Source: Sphingomonas sp. (lineage in GTDB: Bacteria > Pseudomonadota > Alphaproteobacteria > Sphingomonadales > Sphingomonadaceae). From it: DNA of 64,000 bases. The notes beneath the pieces were generated by a model. That model was given only the letters and a program-made list of their open reading frames with translations. It had not been told where the DNA came from and did not search any database. A program made the translations under genes and the position numbers. The stretch lies in NCBI RefSeq assembly GCF_004799495.1, contig NZ_SSMY01000014.1, forward strand, positions 1 to 64,000, read 5' to 3'. Positions 26,744 through 35,280 of the stretch are shown one piece after another. Numbering within the stretch: position 1 is the stretch's first letter; each line of letters begins with the position of its first letter.

Positions 26744-27913
26744 GTGCCGGACCATCCGTCCCTGACCGCGCCACGCGTCGAGTTGCCGCCGTTCAGGCCT
26801 GTGGCGACGATGGACCCCTACAAGCCCTGCTGGTGCGGATCGGGGACCAAATACAAGTGGTGCCATCACCGGAGGGAGCAGGCGCCCAAGATCAACCCGT
26901 TCGAGATCGAGCAGCGGATAACGCAGGCGTCGCGTGAGGGCGGCTGCTCCCATCCCGACCCCGTCGCCGACCCCTGCCAGGGCGACGTCATCAGGTCGCA
27001 TACCGTGCAGCGGAATGGCGGGCTGAAGCAGATCGCCGAGAACGGGCACGTCCTGACCGTCAAGCCGCTGATGAAGGGTCTTATGGAAATGCAGGGCGAA
27101 GCCTGGCCGCGTCCGGTCGGGACCGGCAAGGCCTCCGTGTTCCCCGGTTTCTGCGAGCGCCACGACCGCGAGCTGTTCAAGCCCGTCGAGGGATCGACGC
27201 TGCCGCTCGACGCCGAGCACGCCTTCCTGCTGGCCTATCGGGCCATTGCCTACGAGCGGCATGCCAAGGATGCGCAGTTGCGTGCGACCGAGCTACAGCG
27301 CGACATGGACGGCGGCCGTCCGCTCTTCAACCAGGCGATCGTGCAACGGATGCTACGTGACACGTTGTTCGGCATCCGCATGGGCTATGCCGACATCGCG
27401 CGCACGAAGGACGAGTTCGACCGGCGGCTGATGAGCGGCGACCGGTCCGGGTTCCACTTCCTGGCCGTGCGCTTCGACGGCCTCCTACCGATGGTCGCGT
27501 GCACCTCGTTCCACGCCGAGCTGGACTTCGACGGCAACCGGCTTCAGCGGCTCGGACACGGGGACGCGCCGTTCGAGCTGGTGACATTGACGGTGACCGC
27601 CTTCCAGGGCCGCACCGTCGCCGTCTTCGGATGGATCGGGGATGCCGATGGCCCGGCCGCACGGCTGGTGTCGTCGTTCGCGGCGATCGCCGACGACGGC
27701 AAGGCGGACGCGCTGTTACGACTGCTCTTCGTGCAGACCGACAACATCTTCCTGCGCCCCAGCTGGTGGGAGGGGTTGGACGAGGCCGACCAGAAACGGC
27801 TCGTCGGTCAGGTGATGGCCGGCACCACGGCCGTCCCGCGTCTGGACGGCGCACTTGAGGCGGGCGCTGGTCCGCTGCTCTCCGCAGCCGTCATCGAGAC
27901 GGTCGAGGGCTGA
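26744..27913 (+). CDS. SEC-C zinc-motif protein
   Basis: GTG at 26744 or ATG at 26810 (just before DPYKPCWCGSGTKYKWCHH) can start it. The motif CWCGSG-x5-WCHH near the N-terminus is a SEC-C zinc-binding element. It is followed by a conserved segment, GDVIRSHTVQRNGGLKQIAENGHVLTV, and then PGFCERHDRELFKPVEG with more Cys and His, so this may be an HNH-like or nucleic-acid-binding domain, but I cannot confirm catalytic residues. About 390 residues. Such proteins are common next to defence and mobile-element genes. It ends 2 bp from the convergent XRE gene. Confidence 0.65.
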   Translation: MPDHPSLTAPRVELPPFRPVATMDPYKPCWCGSGTKYKWCHHRREQAPKINPFEIEQRITQASREGGCSHPDPVADPCQGDVIRSHTVQRNGGLKQIAENGHVLTVKPLMKGLMEMQGEAWPRPVGTGKASVFPGFCERHDRELFKPVEGSTLPLDAEHAFLLAYRAIAYERHAKDAQLRATELQRDMDGGRPLFNQAIVQRMLRDTLFGIRMGYADIARTKDEFDRRLMSGDRSGFHFLAVRFDGLLPMVACTSFHAELDFDGNRLQRLGHGDAPFELVTLTVTAFQGRTVAVFGWIGDADGPAARLVSSFAAIADDGKADALLRLLFVQTDNIFLRPSWWEGLDEADQKRLVGQVMAGTTAVPRLDGALEAGAGPLLSAAVIETVEG

Positions 27914-27914
27914 C

Positions 27915-28190
27915 CTAGCCGGTGTCCGCGGTCGTCCTGCCCCGCCGGCCGGTCGACCGGGTATTTCCGGTCGTCGGCACGCCCTCGAACAGCGAGCTCA
28001 GCGCGACGCCCAGCGCTTCGGCGATGCGGGCCGCCGTCACCACCGACACGTTCTTCTCGCCGCGCTCGACCCGGCCGTAATAGGCCCGGTCCATGCCGAC
28101 CTTGGCGGCGAAGCCCTCCTGCGTATGGCCGCACGCGCGCCGCAGGCTGCGCACGCGGGCGCCGAGCGCCGGGAGGATGTCGTCCGACAT
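27915..28190 (-). CDS. XRE-family transcriptional regulator
   Basis: A 91-residue protein with the HTH_3/Cro pattern: LGARVRSLRRACGHTQEGFAAKVGMDRAYYGRVERGEKNVSVVTAARIAEALGVALSSLF, and a short basic, disordered tail. It is divergent from the gene at 28314, with about 120 bp between. That gap contains the imperfect palindrome CACCCCTATGGGTG (28251-28264), a likely operator for it. It probably represses itself and the following rightward genes. Confidence 0.85.
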   Translation of the reverse strand: MSDDILPALGARVRSLRRACGHTQEGFAAKVGMDRAYYGRVERGEKNVSVVTAARIAEALGVALSSLFEGVPTTGNTRSTGRRGRTTADTG

Positions 28191-28250
28191 GGGCGAAAGC
28201 TAGCATCTCGGCCGTGCCGCCCCAAGGGCGGGCAACATTGATTCCGCTCG

Positions 28251-28264
28251 CACCCCTATGGGTG
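28251..28264. promoter_or_regulatory. Imperfect palindrome in the XRE divergent promoter
   Basis: CACCCCTATGGGTG has 5-bp arms (CACCC and GGGTG) around CTAT, located between the XRE gene and the divergent antitoxin-like gene. It is the only obvious dyad in this gap and fits a small HTH repressor. Confidence 0.4.
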
Positions 28265-28313
28265 TTTTAAGTCCCCGGCCTTCGGGTCGCAGGCGACGAT
28301 GCGGGAGGGGCCG

Positions 28314-28676
28314 GTGAAAGCGGTGCTGATGCGTCAGATGCGGGTCGTCGTCACCGACACCCGTCAGCTCGAGGAGATGTTCGAGGAGGTCGCGGACGCC
28401 TGGGGACTGTCGGGCGCGGAGCGCGACGCGGTCAGGGGCGACGCCCTCGCCGGGCGCGGCGGCCGCCGCCGGTCGGCGTTCATCAGCGAGCGGATGGCGC
28501 TGGTCGTCGAGATCGACTGGCTGCTCTGCGCGCACATGGACGCGAGGCAGATCCGCCATTGGGTCCGGTCACGCGTTGCCGGGGTGCTCGGCACCTCCCC
28601 GCTGGACGACCTGGTCGGCTCGACCGACCGCCTGCGTCGCATCCGCACCATGCTGTCGGCGGAGTTGCCGCAGTGA
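28314..28676 (+). CDS. MbcA/ParS/Xre antitoxin-like protein, paralogue 1
   Basis: GTG 28314 has GGGAGGGG just upstream; ATG 28299 and 28329 are alternatives. The product of about 120 residues has the pattern of MbcA/ParS antitoxin-type domains: EEVADAWGLSGAERDAVRGD, FISERMALVVEIDWLLCAHMDARQIRHWVRSRV and LDDLVGSTDRLRRIRTMLS. In two-gene toxin-antitoxin systems such proteins pair with RES-domain toxins, but no RES gene is adjacent. A similar protein is encoded immediately downstream, so this looks like a duplication. It is divergent from an XRE regulator. Confidence 0.55.
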   Translation: MKAVLMRQMRVVVTDTRQLEEMFEEVADAWGLSGAERDAVRGDALAGRGGRRRSAFISERMALVVEIDWLLCAHMDARQIRHWVRSRVAGVLGTSPLDDLVGSTDRLRRIRTMLSAELPQ

Positions 28677-28756
28677 CCGCCGCCACCGGGATGCCAAGCG
28701 TCTGCGGCGGCAAGCCCGCCGCGCGCGCGAGGGGACCACCAGGAAGGGAGGGCCGT

Positions 28757-29113
28757 ATGGCCAGGGAAGACGCGATCGAGATGCGCGCCGTGATGGCGCG
28801 GTGGGATGCGCTGCGCGAGCGCTGGGCGCTTGATGCCGACGAGGAGGCGGGGCTGCTCGGCGGGGCGGTGCTGGCGGGGCCGATCGGCGAGGTAGCGAGC
28901 TGGCGCGCCGCCAGCATGGAGCAGCGCATGCGCCTGCTCATCGACCTGGGCGTGGCGCTCGACGCCCTTCTGGCGGACGGCGTCAAGGTCTGCCTGTGGC
29001 TGCGGCGGCCGCGCGATTCCATGGGGGGGATGAGCCCGATCGACGCGATGTCCTCGTCCGTCGAGTGGATCCGCAGCCTGCGGAAGGCCGCGCTCGACTT
29101 CATCGCATATTGA
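28757..29113 (+). CDS. MbcA/ParS/Xre antitoxin-like protein, paralogue 2
   Basis: ATG 28757 follows GGAAGGGAGGG. The 118-residue product resembles the preceding one in layout: MARWDALRERWALDADEEAGLLGG, ASMEQRMRLLIDLGVALDALLADGVKVCLWLRRP and IDAMSSSVEWIRSLRKAALDFI. Residues corresponding to the basic and hydrophobic positions of the first protein are kept. The stop is 3 bases before the start of the next small gene, so the three form one transcript. Partner toxin unknown. Confidence 0.5.
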   Translation: MAREDAIEMRAVMARWDALRERWALDADEEAGLLGGAVLAGPIGEVASWRAASMEQRMRLLIDLGVALDALLADGVKVCLWLRRPRDSMGGMSPIDAMSSSVEWIRSLRKAALDFIAY

Positions 29114-29116
29114 GCG

Positions 29117-29524
29117 ATGCCCCACATCCTGCTGGACTGGCGGGTCAGTCGTGGCGAGACCGTGGCGGGCTTCTCCGCCGTCGTTGAAGACGTGCAATCG
29201 ACCCTCCGTATCGTCGAGCAGTTCGGACGAGACGCGGTCAATGGCGAATACCGCGTTACGGTCGGCGACCACTCGACCGTCTATGCGAGCGCGGCCGGCA
29301 TCCGCGCGTGGCTGGCAGCAGGCACCGATTTGCCTCCGGCGATGCGCGTCAGCGCGTGGCGGTCCTCGATCGAGCGGGCTATCGAGGCGGAGGCCTTGGT
29401 AGCGAGCCTGCGGTCATCGCTCCGGTCGGCCGCGCGTCGGGGACTGGTGTCCGACGCAGATGCGGACCGTATCCTGGCTGCGGCTATTCGGGCGAGTGCG
29501 GAGATGAAGACGTCAGGTGATTGA
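29117..29524 (+). CDS. Hypothetical protein following the antitoxin-like pair
   Basis: A 135-residue soluble protein (HILLDWRVSRGETVAGFSAVVEDVQSTLRIVEQFG ... HSTVYASAAGIRAWLAAGT) with a helical, Ala-rich C-terminus. The family is not recognised. Three bases separate it from the upstream paralogue, so it could be the toxin or effector of that set; I see no RES or other toxin motif. About 180 bp of gene-free sequence, including the ribosome site of the AraC gene, follow. Confidence 0.5.
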   Translation: MPHILLDWRVSRGETVAGFSAVVEDVQSTLRIVEQFGRDAVNGEYRVTVGDHSTVYASAAGIRAWLAAGTDLPPAMRVSAWRSSIERAIEAEALVASLRSSLRSAARRGLVSDADADRILAAAIRASAEMKTSGD

Positions 29525-29706
29525 CATTGCGGGACGACGGCTCGGGTTCAGGACATGCCGCGACTTCGATTTCCGGTCCGACCTTTCTCAACTGATCCGG
29601 TGGTGCCCGGAGAGCCGCCTGTTGGGGGCCAAGTTCAACTAAGCAAGTTCGGGAACGCCTCCGGCGATGGGACGAGTATGATCGGCCCAGGAATTGGAGG
29701 TTCATC

Positions 29707-30570
29707 ATGACGAGTTCGACCACAGATTACGGCGTCCGCATGGCGCGCGTCGCCGCTCTCATCGAGGACTGCCTGGAAAACCAGACGGTGCCCGACCTGA
29801 AGGCGCTCGCCGGGGCGGCCGCCCTTTCCCCGTTCCACTTCCACCGGGTCTATCGATTGCTGACAGGCGAGCGCGTCGCGCAGACCGTCCGCCGCCTTCG
29901 CCTTGCAGTGGGTGTCCGGTCGATGGAGGAGGAGGGAGCGAGCGTCACCGCTGCGGCCCAGAGGGCCGGATATTCCTCGAGCCAGAGCTTCGGCCGGGCG
30001 CTGAAGGCGGAGACCGGTGTAACCGCCACCCAGTTCGATCGGGGGGACTTGCCTGCCGCGAGCGACGCCCTCGATCTTCGTCCGGGAAGGCGGCACGGCC
30101 TCGAACTGGTCTCGCTGCAACCGATGAGGGTCGCAGCAAGGACCTACGTGGGGCCCTACGAGGCGCTAAACCGGGGATATGCCGCATTGTTCGAGACGCT
30201 GTCGTCGGCCATCGGCCCGGACGGTGTGCTTGGCGTCTTCGGTATCCCGATCGACGATCCGCGCGACGTCGAACCGAGCGAGCATCGCTTCGAGTGCTGC
30301 ATGGCACTGGGCCGCTCCGCCGCAGGGCTGACTGGCGTTGCGGAGCGCGTGCTGCCGCACGATCTGCACGCCGTTCTTCGGCACAACGGTTCCTACGCGT
30401 CATTGCCTGGGGCGGTCGACGATCTCTATCTCGCGATTATCGAGGACGGCCTAGCTTTCCGGGACGAGCCGACGCACGTCCACTACGTCGACCAGCCGCG
30501 ATCCGACGGTGGCGTCGACGCCGAGGACCACATCTCCGACATCCGCGTCCCCGTCGCCGGGTGCGTGTGA
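29707..30570 (+). CDS. AraC-family regulator with GyrI-like effector domain
   Basis: ATG 29707 follows GGAGG with a 7-base spacer. N-terminal HTH_18: LAGAAALSPFHFHRVYRLLTGERVAQTVRRLRL and SVTAAAQRAGYSSSQSFGRALKAETGVTATQF (two HTH units, residues about 40-110). The C-terminal half (about 125-285: LELVSLQPMRVAARTYVGPYEALNRGYAALFETL ... FECCMAL ... YVDQPRSDGG) is a GyrI-like (SbmC) small-molecule binding domain. MarA/Rob-like regulators of this type respond to drugs or metabolites. Its targets are not visible here. Confidence 0.85.
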   Translation: MTSSTTDYGVRMARVAALIEDCLENQTVPDLKALAGAAALSPFHFHRVYRLLTGERVAQTVRRLRLAVGVRSMEEEGASVTAAAQRAGYSSSQSFGRALKAETGVTATQFDRGDLPAASDALDLRPGRRHGLELVSLQPMRVAARTYVGPYEALNRGYAALFETLSSAIGPDGVLGVFGIPIDDPRDVEPSEHRFECCMALGRSAAGLTGVAERVLPHDLHAVLRHNGSYASLPGAVDDLYLAIIEDGLAFRDEPTHVHYVDQPRSDGGVDAEDHISDIRVPVAGCV

Positions 30571-30618
30571 CTCGATTTGGCACGTGGGAGGCCGCGATCC
30601 GGGTCGTCGCCGCTCCCC

Positions 30619-31164
30619 CTAATTCGGGTCTTCGCAGATCCCGGTCGCTTTCGGCGGCCAGATCTCGTCGATGACGCCCAACTCGAGCCGGCGCACGTCC
30701 TCTTTCAGGCCCTCGTTCTCCTTGCTGAAGCGCCTGTTGCTCTTCTTCAGCTTCTTGATCTCGGCCAGCGCGGCGGTGAGCTGGGCGCAGACGCGGTCGT
30801 GGTCGACCTTTGGCACCCAGTCCTTGAGCTCGTCGCGGTTCCCGCCGCGCAACTTCCTGGTCGGGCGGCCGGCCGCCTTCTCGCGCGCGTTCCAGCGCGA
30901 CTGCGCCGCATACATCAGGTCCTGCTCGTCGTAGACCCGGTTCTTGCTGAGGCCGCCGTCGGCGTGCTCGAGGATGGCGTGCACGTCGGGGAACCGCCTG
31001 TCGTCGGCGGTCTCGAGCGCCGCGATCGCCGCCTCGACGCGCGAACGCCGCAGCTCCCGCTGCTCGTCGCGGACCTCCTCCATGTGGTCCGGACCGCCGG
31101 GCCCGCTACCGATCCTGATCCGGGGAGCGTCGCCTCCCGCCTCGATGTCCTCGTCCTCGGTCAC
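30619..31164 (-). CDS. gmtX: GmtX-like third gene of a gamma-mobile-trio recombination module
   Basis: A 181-residue protein whose second half is a coiled coil: LTAALAEIKKLKKSNRRFSKENEGLKEDVRRLELGVIDE. The N-terminal part is basic and helical (EEVRDEQRELRRSRVEAAIAALE) and contains SKNRVYDEQDLMYAAQSRWNAREKAAGRP, as seen in TnpC/GmtX-type accessory proteins of trio elements. The ATG at 31164 overlaps the stop of the integrase gene as ATGA. Function as an accessory for the two tyrosine recombinases is inferred from that order. The symbol follows the trio naming; certainty is moderate because I recognise the layout, not a specific alignment. Confidence 0.6.
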   Translation of the reverse strand: MTEDEDIEAGGDAPRIRIGSGPGGPDHMEEVRDEQRELRRSRVEAAIAALETADDRRFPDVHAILEHADGGLSKNRVYDEQDLMYAAQSRWNAREKAAGRPTRKLRGGNRDELKDWVPKVDHDRVCAQLTAALAEIKKLKKSNRRFSKENEGLKEDVRRLELGVIDEIWPPKATGICEDPN

Positions 31165-33623
31165 ACCGTCCTCCTCTGTCTGTCGGCCTCGATGCGGTCG
31201 ACCTTCTGCGTGCGGACCTCGTCCGCCTGTTCCTCCAGTTGCTCGGGCGTCAGCCCGGAATAGAGCTCGATGAATCCCGCACTGCGCTGTCCCAGTCCCT
31301 CACCGATCGCGGCCAGCGGCGCGTTCTTCATGCGCGAGCGGTTCGAGGCACCGGCGCGCAGGTCGTGGAAACGGGCCTCGGCCACGTTCGCCAGCAGGAT
31401 GTTGAGGTAGCCACGCAGCAGGACGGGGGTCACGACCGCGCCGTCGAAGGCGAACACATAGGGGCCGTCGTCGAGCTTCCATGCGAGGGACTTGAACGGG
31501 GGAACGATTTCGGGCTCGGCCAGCCGGCACCGCCTCGTGGTCAGGCCGAGCAGTTCGACGCTCTCGAGGTAATGGTCCTCGTCGCATTCGAGGAACTGCT
31601 CCAGCCCGATGGGGTCGCGGCGGTGGAGCTTGCGGCTGGCGAACCACCCGAATACGCCGGTCCCCGCCGGATCCTCCCACCTATCGGCGTATTCCACCTG
31701 CTGCAGAAACTCCGACTGCCGGCACCAGGTCTGGGCGGTCGCGTCGACGCCGTGCGCCGCGAGACGGAGCGCGTGCTCCGCCTCCTCGTGCGGAACGAAT
31801 GTGCGCCGGTGCTCGCGGTCGGAACGCGACGCGAGCCTGGCGAGGCGCGCGCGGCCGGAATCGAACTGCAGCAGGCCGCGCGCTTGGGTGTGGGGGCGCG
31901 GGATCCGCCAGCTCCGCAGCAACTTCTCGCGGAGCTCGCGCTGGTCGACGTCCAGGTATCCGGGATCCGCAAGGATGTGATGCGTCGCCAGCGTCGCGAG
32001 CAGGGGCGGTATCGACGGGATGCCGGGCTGCTCGGCGACCGTCGTGGAGAGATGCTCGCAGACGAACTCGCCGCCGTGGAAGTCGGGCGACGGGAAGTCC
32101 GTGGGTATGTTGCGCACCTTCACCGGATCGCCGCCGGCGTTCGCCTGCCGGTCGTGCCAGACGTCGGGTGCCGGCTCCTGCGACCAGTGGCGGTCGTGCA
32201 GCAGCGAGCGCCACGCGCATTTGAGGCGCCACCAGCGGTATCTGCGGACCTGTAGCCTTCCGGTCGGGTGGCCGGTCTCGGACAACTCGGGGCCGGGCAC
32301 GAAGACGTCCCAGTAGGCGAGCTGCTGCCCGCCGGCGCTGCACAGGTGGTCGATCGCGGCCCGGCCCGCCTCGCCGTCGTGCTTAATCTGCAGGATGCGG
32401 TGGGCGGCCGCGTCGATCACCCGGTCGTAGGCGTTCTTGATCCGGTTTGCGAACTTGGTCCGGCTCGCACCGTATCCCGCGCGGTCGGCGGCGTATTCGT
32501 CCTTCACCCGCTGCAGGAACCCGTCCCGGTCGGACTGCTCGGCCGGAGCCAGCGGCGCGACGCCCTTCGTGCCGTCCGGATCGAAGGTCGTCATCGCGCG
32601 GCGCGCGTGGCGCATGACGCTCGCGGCGTCCTGCACCATCCTGTCGCGCCAGCCGCGGCTTCCTGAGATCGCCCGCAGTTCGCCGAACGCGACGTGCTCG
32701 AACGCGCGGTCGATGTCGGCGACGACGGCGATGTCGAACGCCGGGTTCTCGGCGACCGCCTCGGTCACGAACCGGTGAAAGCCCCGCAGGTAGCGCGGCA
32801 GCATGGCGGGGCTGCGCATGACCGGCGCCTTCGAATAGACGAAGGCGGCGGCGGCCGCGAAGCCGACGGTGATCCGGTCGAGGCGGGCGAGCGACGTGGC
32901 GTCCGGCGCGACGAACCGCTCCTGGTCGGCTTCGGGGTCGAGGCAGCTGTTGGCGAGGCCGGCGAGGAAGGACGCCCGCCCCGCCATCTGCGCCTCGGTG
33001 ACGGCGTCGAACTTCGGCGCGCTGCCGGCGGCCGCAATGTCCTCCCGCTCGGCGCGGATCGCCGCCAGCAGCCTCGGCAGCTGGCCTCTCCGGACGAGCA
33101 TGAACTGGCGCAGGTCGCCGCCGCGGACGGGGTTGTGGGTCATCGCCCGCGCCGCGGCGGTGAGCACGACGCGCGGAGGCAGGCGTTCGTCGGGCGGGTT
33201 GGCGTAGCGGTGGAAGTCGCGCGCGAACGCGAACGCGGCCATCGTCGTCGGCTCCTCCAGCCGACCCTCCCAGGCGTCGTATATGTCCGACATCCGCGTC
33301 GCGGGATCGAAGTGGTGGAAGACCTTCCGTCCTCCGCCGGACGTCGGCATCGGGTGGACGCTCTCCAGCATCGGCCAGCGCGCCCAATGGAGGTGGAGCA
33401 GCCGCATGACGCCGTAGCGGCGCATGCGCACGAGGGTCCCTTGGAGCCCGGTGATGTCCACCATGCCCTCGGCGTCGGCGACGTGGCCGTCGTCGGGATG
33501 CAGCAGGTTGAGCGGCATCAGGATGCGGCCGTCCGGCTCGACGTCGGAGGCGTGCCAGTCCCAGTCGCGAATGCCTCCCTGGAAGTTGACAGGGTATTTC
33601 CAGTCGTATTGGCCTTCACTCAT
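31161..33623 (-). CDS. gmtZ: GmtZ-like large tyrosine recombinase of the trio
   Basis: An 820-residue protein. A tyrosine-recombinase end is visible: RFHDLRAGASNRSRM (His753, Arg756) and GQRSAGFIELYSG with the nucleophile at about 788. Most of the length is a large N-terminal region (DWKYPVNFQGGIRDWDWHASD ... RMSDIYDAWEGRLEEPTTMAAFAFARDFHRYANPPDERLP), typical of the long member of gamma-mobile-trio or Tn554-like trios. It probably catalyses excision and insertion together with the upstream recombinase, without a DDE transposase. It is 42 bp after the first gene and overlaps the third. Confidence 0.65.
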   Translation of the reverse strand: MSEGQYDWKYPVNFQGGIRDWDWHASDVEPDGRILMPLNLLHPDDGHVADAEGMVDITGLQGTLVRMRRYGVMRLLHLHWARWPMLESVHPMPTSGGGRKVFHHFDPATRMSDIYDAWEGRLEEPTTMAAFAFARDFHRYANPPDERLPPRVVLTAAARAMTHNPVRGGDLRQFMLVRRGQLPRLLAAIRAEREDIAAAGSAPKFDAVTEAQMAGRASFLAGLANSCLDPEADQERFVAPDATSLARLDRITVGFAAAAAFVYSKAPVMRSPAMLPRYLRGFHRFVTEAVAENPAFDIAVVADIDRAFEHVAFGELRAISGSRGWRDRMVQDAASVMRHARRAMTTFDPDGTKGVAPLAPAEQSDRDGFLQRVKDEYAADRAGYGASRTKFANRIKNAYDRVIDAAAHRILQIKHDGEAGRAAIDHLCSAGGQQLAYWDVFVPGPELSETGHPTGRLQVRRYRWWRLKCAWRSLLHDRHWSQEPAPDVWHDRQANAGGDPVKVRNIPTDFPSPDFHGGEFVCEHLSTTVAEQPGIPSIPPLLATLATHHILADPGYLDVDQRELREKLLRSWRIPRPHTQARGLLQFDSGRARLARLASRSDREHRRTFVPHEEAEHALRLAAHGVDATAQTWCRQSEFLQQVEYADRWEDPAGTGVFGWFASRKLHRRDPIGLEQFLECDEDHYLESVELLGLTTRRCRLAEPEIVPPFKSLAWKLDDGPYVFAFDGAVVTPVLLRGYLNILLANVAEARFHDLRAGASNRSRMKNAPLAAIGEGLGQRSAGFIELYSGLTPEQLEEQADEVRTQKVDRIEADRQRRTV

Positions 33624-33665
33624 CTCGGTCCCTCCTCCGATCCGCGACGGCGCGGGTGGGGCCCG

Positions 33666-35057
33666 TCACAGCGCGCTGCCCCGCATCGTGGCCGCCAGCT
33701 TGAACTTCGAGGTCGCCGGGCTGCGCCGGGCCTTCTGCCTCGCGAGGACGCCGCGCGTGGCGCCGGGGATCGGGCGGGGCGCGGGGTCGTTGCCCTCGCG
33801 GCGTGCCTTGTCCTCGGCGATCCGTTTGATCTTCTCCTCGCGCGCCAACACCCACTTCGCGTGCGAGGCGTAGTTGTGGTGCTGCGGCGACTTGTGGCCG
33901 CGCTCGTCGCTGAGCTTCTGCTCCAGGTAGGCGATCACCTTCTTGTCGCTGTTGGTGCGGTGGATGCGCAGGTATTCGCGCTCGTGAAGCGCACGGCGCG
34001 CCCAGCGCGACGTGGCGGGCCGGAGCTTGCCGCGCCGGAACACGAACACCTTCGCGGCGGTCAGCGCCTTGACCTCGAGACGGTGGTAGCCGTTGTATGA
34101 ATAGTGCTCGTTGGTCCCGGGCTGGAAGAAGACATACCATTTGTCGAGCTCGTCATAGTTCTCCTCGTCCCACCACCGGCGCAGCGTCGCCAGGTTCGGG
34201 AAGGACGGGTCGGCTGCGTGCCGGGCCTCGATGCAGCGGTGGATGCCGTCGCGGGCTTCCTCGGAGAACGTGACCGGCTTGCTCGGCTGGCGCCGGCCCT
34301 CCTCGTCCTCGACCCCGCCCTTGTTCGAGCCGAGGATGTCGATCTCGAGGTCGTAGAAGGCGAAGGTCGTGAAGTTGAGGTCGGCCCAGCGCTGCCCGTC
34401 GTCGCGGTTCACGCAAGCGATGTTGGTGACAGCGTGGTCGCCGAGCAGGGCGCGGCAGGCGAGGTATTGCTTCTCGGCGAGCGTGTCGGGATCCTGGCCC
34501 GACGGCGTGTAGACCTCCGCGCCGCTGGAGATGAACAGCGTGCCGGCGTTGCGGATCTGGCGCTTGGCCATCTCCGGACCGTAGACGTTGACCAGGTGCT
34601 CCATGCGCTCGTCCCTGGTCTTCTTGTCCCAGTCCTTGACGACCGTCGGGTTCTGCCCGCCGCGCAGCTGGAACTTGGGGCTGCGCAGGATGTCGAAGAG
34701 CCGTCGGACTACGCTCGGTCCGCGCATCCAGTAGTTGAGGGGGCCCTTGAGCTTGCTGACGTAGTAGCTGCCGTCTCCGAACTCGGTGAGCTCGAGGTGG
34801 AGGCCGAGGTCTTGTTCGAGCCACGCGATCACGCGCATGACGGCCTTGGCGTTGCTTTCGAAGAGGCAGGCCCAGTCCGGCTCGTCGGGGTCCATCCGGA
34901 AGTTGAGGAAGCGCTCGAGCAGCGTGCGATACATGTCGCGCCCCGACTTCTTGTAGCCGATCAGGACGGCGGTCATCAGCAATGAGGCCTGCCGGCTGAC
35001 GCCGGAGCTCACGCGGACGACCGTCCGCTGGCCGACCTTCCCTAGAACGATACGCAT
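33666..35057 (-). CDS. gmtY: GmtY-like tyrosine recombinase, first gene of the trio
   Basis: Start at 35057 (MRIVLGKVGQ) is preferred because AAGGG precedes it; ATG at 35087 is possible. 463 residues. Catalytic features are near the C-terminus: SRWARRALHEREYLRIHRTNS, and GHKSPQHHNYASHAKW, which matches the GHssxxxxxxY box of tyrosine recombinases with Tyr near 396. A basic tail follows. Opposite to most integrases, the N-terminal half is long and unfamiliar. It is the promoter-proximal gene of the gmtY-gmtZ-gmtX order, and a 17-bp inverted repeat lies 130 bp upstream. Confidence 0.65.
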   Translation of the reverse strand: MRIVLGKVGQRTVVRVSSGVSRQASLLMTAVLIGYKKSGRDMYRTLLERFLNFRMDPDEPDWACLFESNAKAVMRVIAWLEQDLGLHLELTEFGDGSYYVSKLKGPLNYWMRGPSVVRRLFDILRSPKFQLRGGQNPTVVKDWDKKTRDERMEHLVNVYGPEMAKRQIRNAGTLFISSGAEVYTPSGQDPDTLAEKQYLACRALLGDHAVTNIACVNRDDGQRWADLNFTTFAFYDLEIDILGSNKGGVEDEEGRRQPSKPVTFSEEARDGIHRCIEARHAADPSFPNLATLRRWWDEENYDELDKWYVFFQPGTNEHYSYNGYHRLEVKALTAAKVFVFRRGKLRPATSRWARRALHEREYLRIHRTNSDKKVIAYLEQKLSDERGHKSPQHHNYASHAKWVLAREEKIKRIAEDKARREGNDPAPRPIPGATRGVLARQKARRSPATSKFKLAATMRGSAL

Positions 35058-35185
35058 GGCTTTTACCCTTAGAAGAACGATCTTCATATAGTATTGGAGA
35101 ACGCGGCGTCGATGCCGTTAAGCCTCTTCTGCGCGACGGCGATTTCCTGGCCTATAAGCCGTTGGATTTATGAGACTTTACTAGT

Positions 35186-35261
35186 CGGGAATTTCCCGGA
35201 CATCAGGGTATGTAACAACGACTGTTTGTTCTACAGAGGTCTAGTGTCCGGGAAATTCCCG
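35186..35261. repeat. Perfect 17-bp inverted repeat, each arm containing a CGGGAA-N-TTCCCG dyad
   Basis: Arm 1 is CGGGAATTTCCCGGACA (35186-35202), arm 2 is TGTCCGGGAAATTCCCG (35245-35261), exact reverse complements with a 42-bp spacer. Each arm contains a 13-bp dyad, CGGGAA-N-TTCCCG. Both are preceded by CTAGT. It lies in the gene-free 35058-35280 gap between gmtY and the exonuclease gene. It could be the cis site of the recombinases, a double operator or a hairpin. Confidence 0.8.
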
Positions 35262-35280
35262 CAATTCTCGCCAGTGCCAG

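Noticed and set aside
32694..34100. Long plus-strand frame across gmtZ and gmtY
   Set aside because: Antisense to both recombinase genes, which carry catalytic motifs and overlapping starts.
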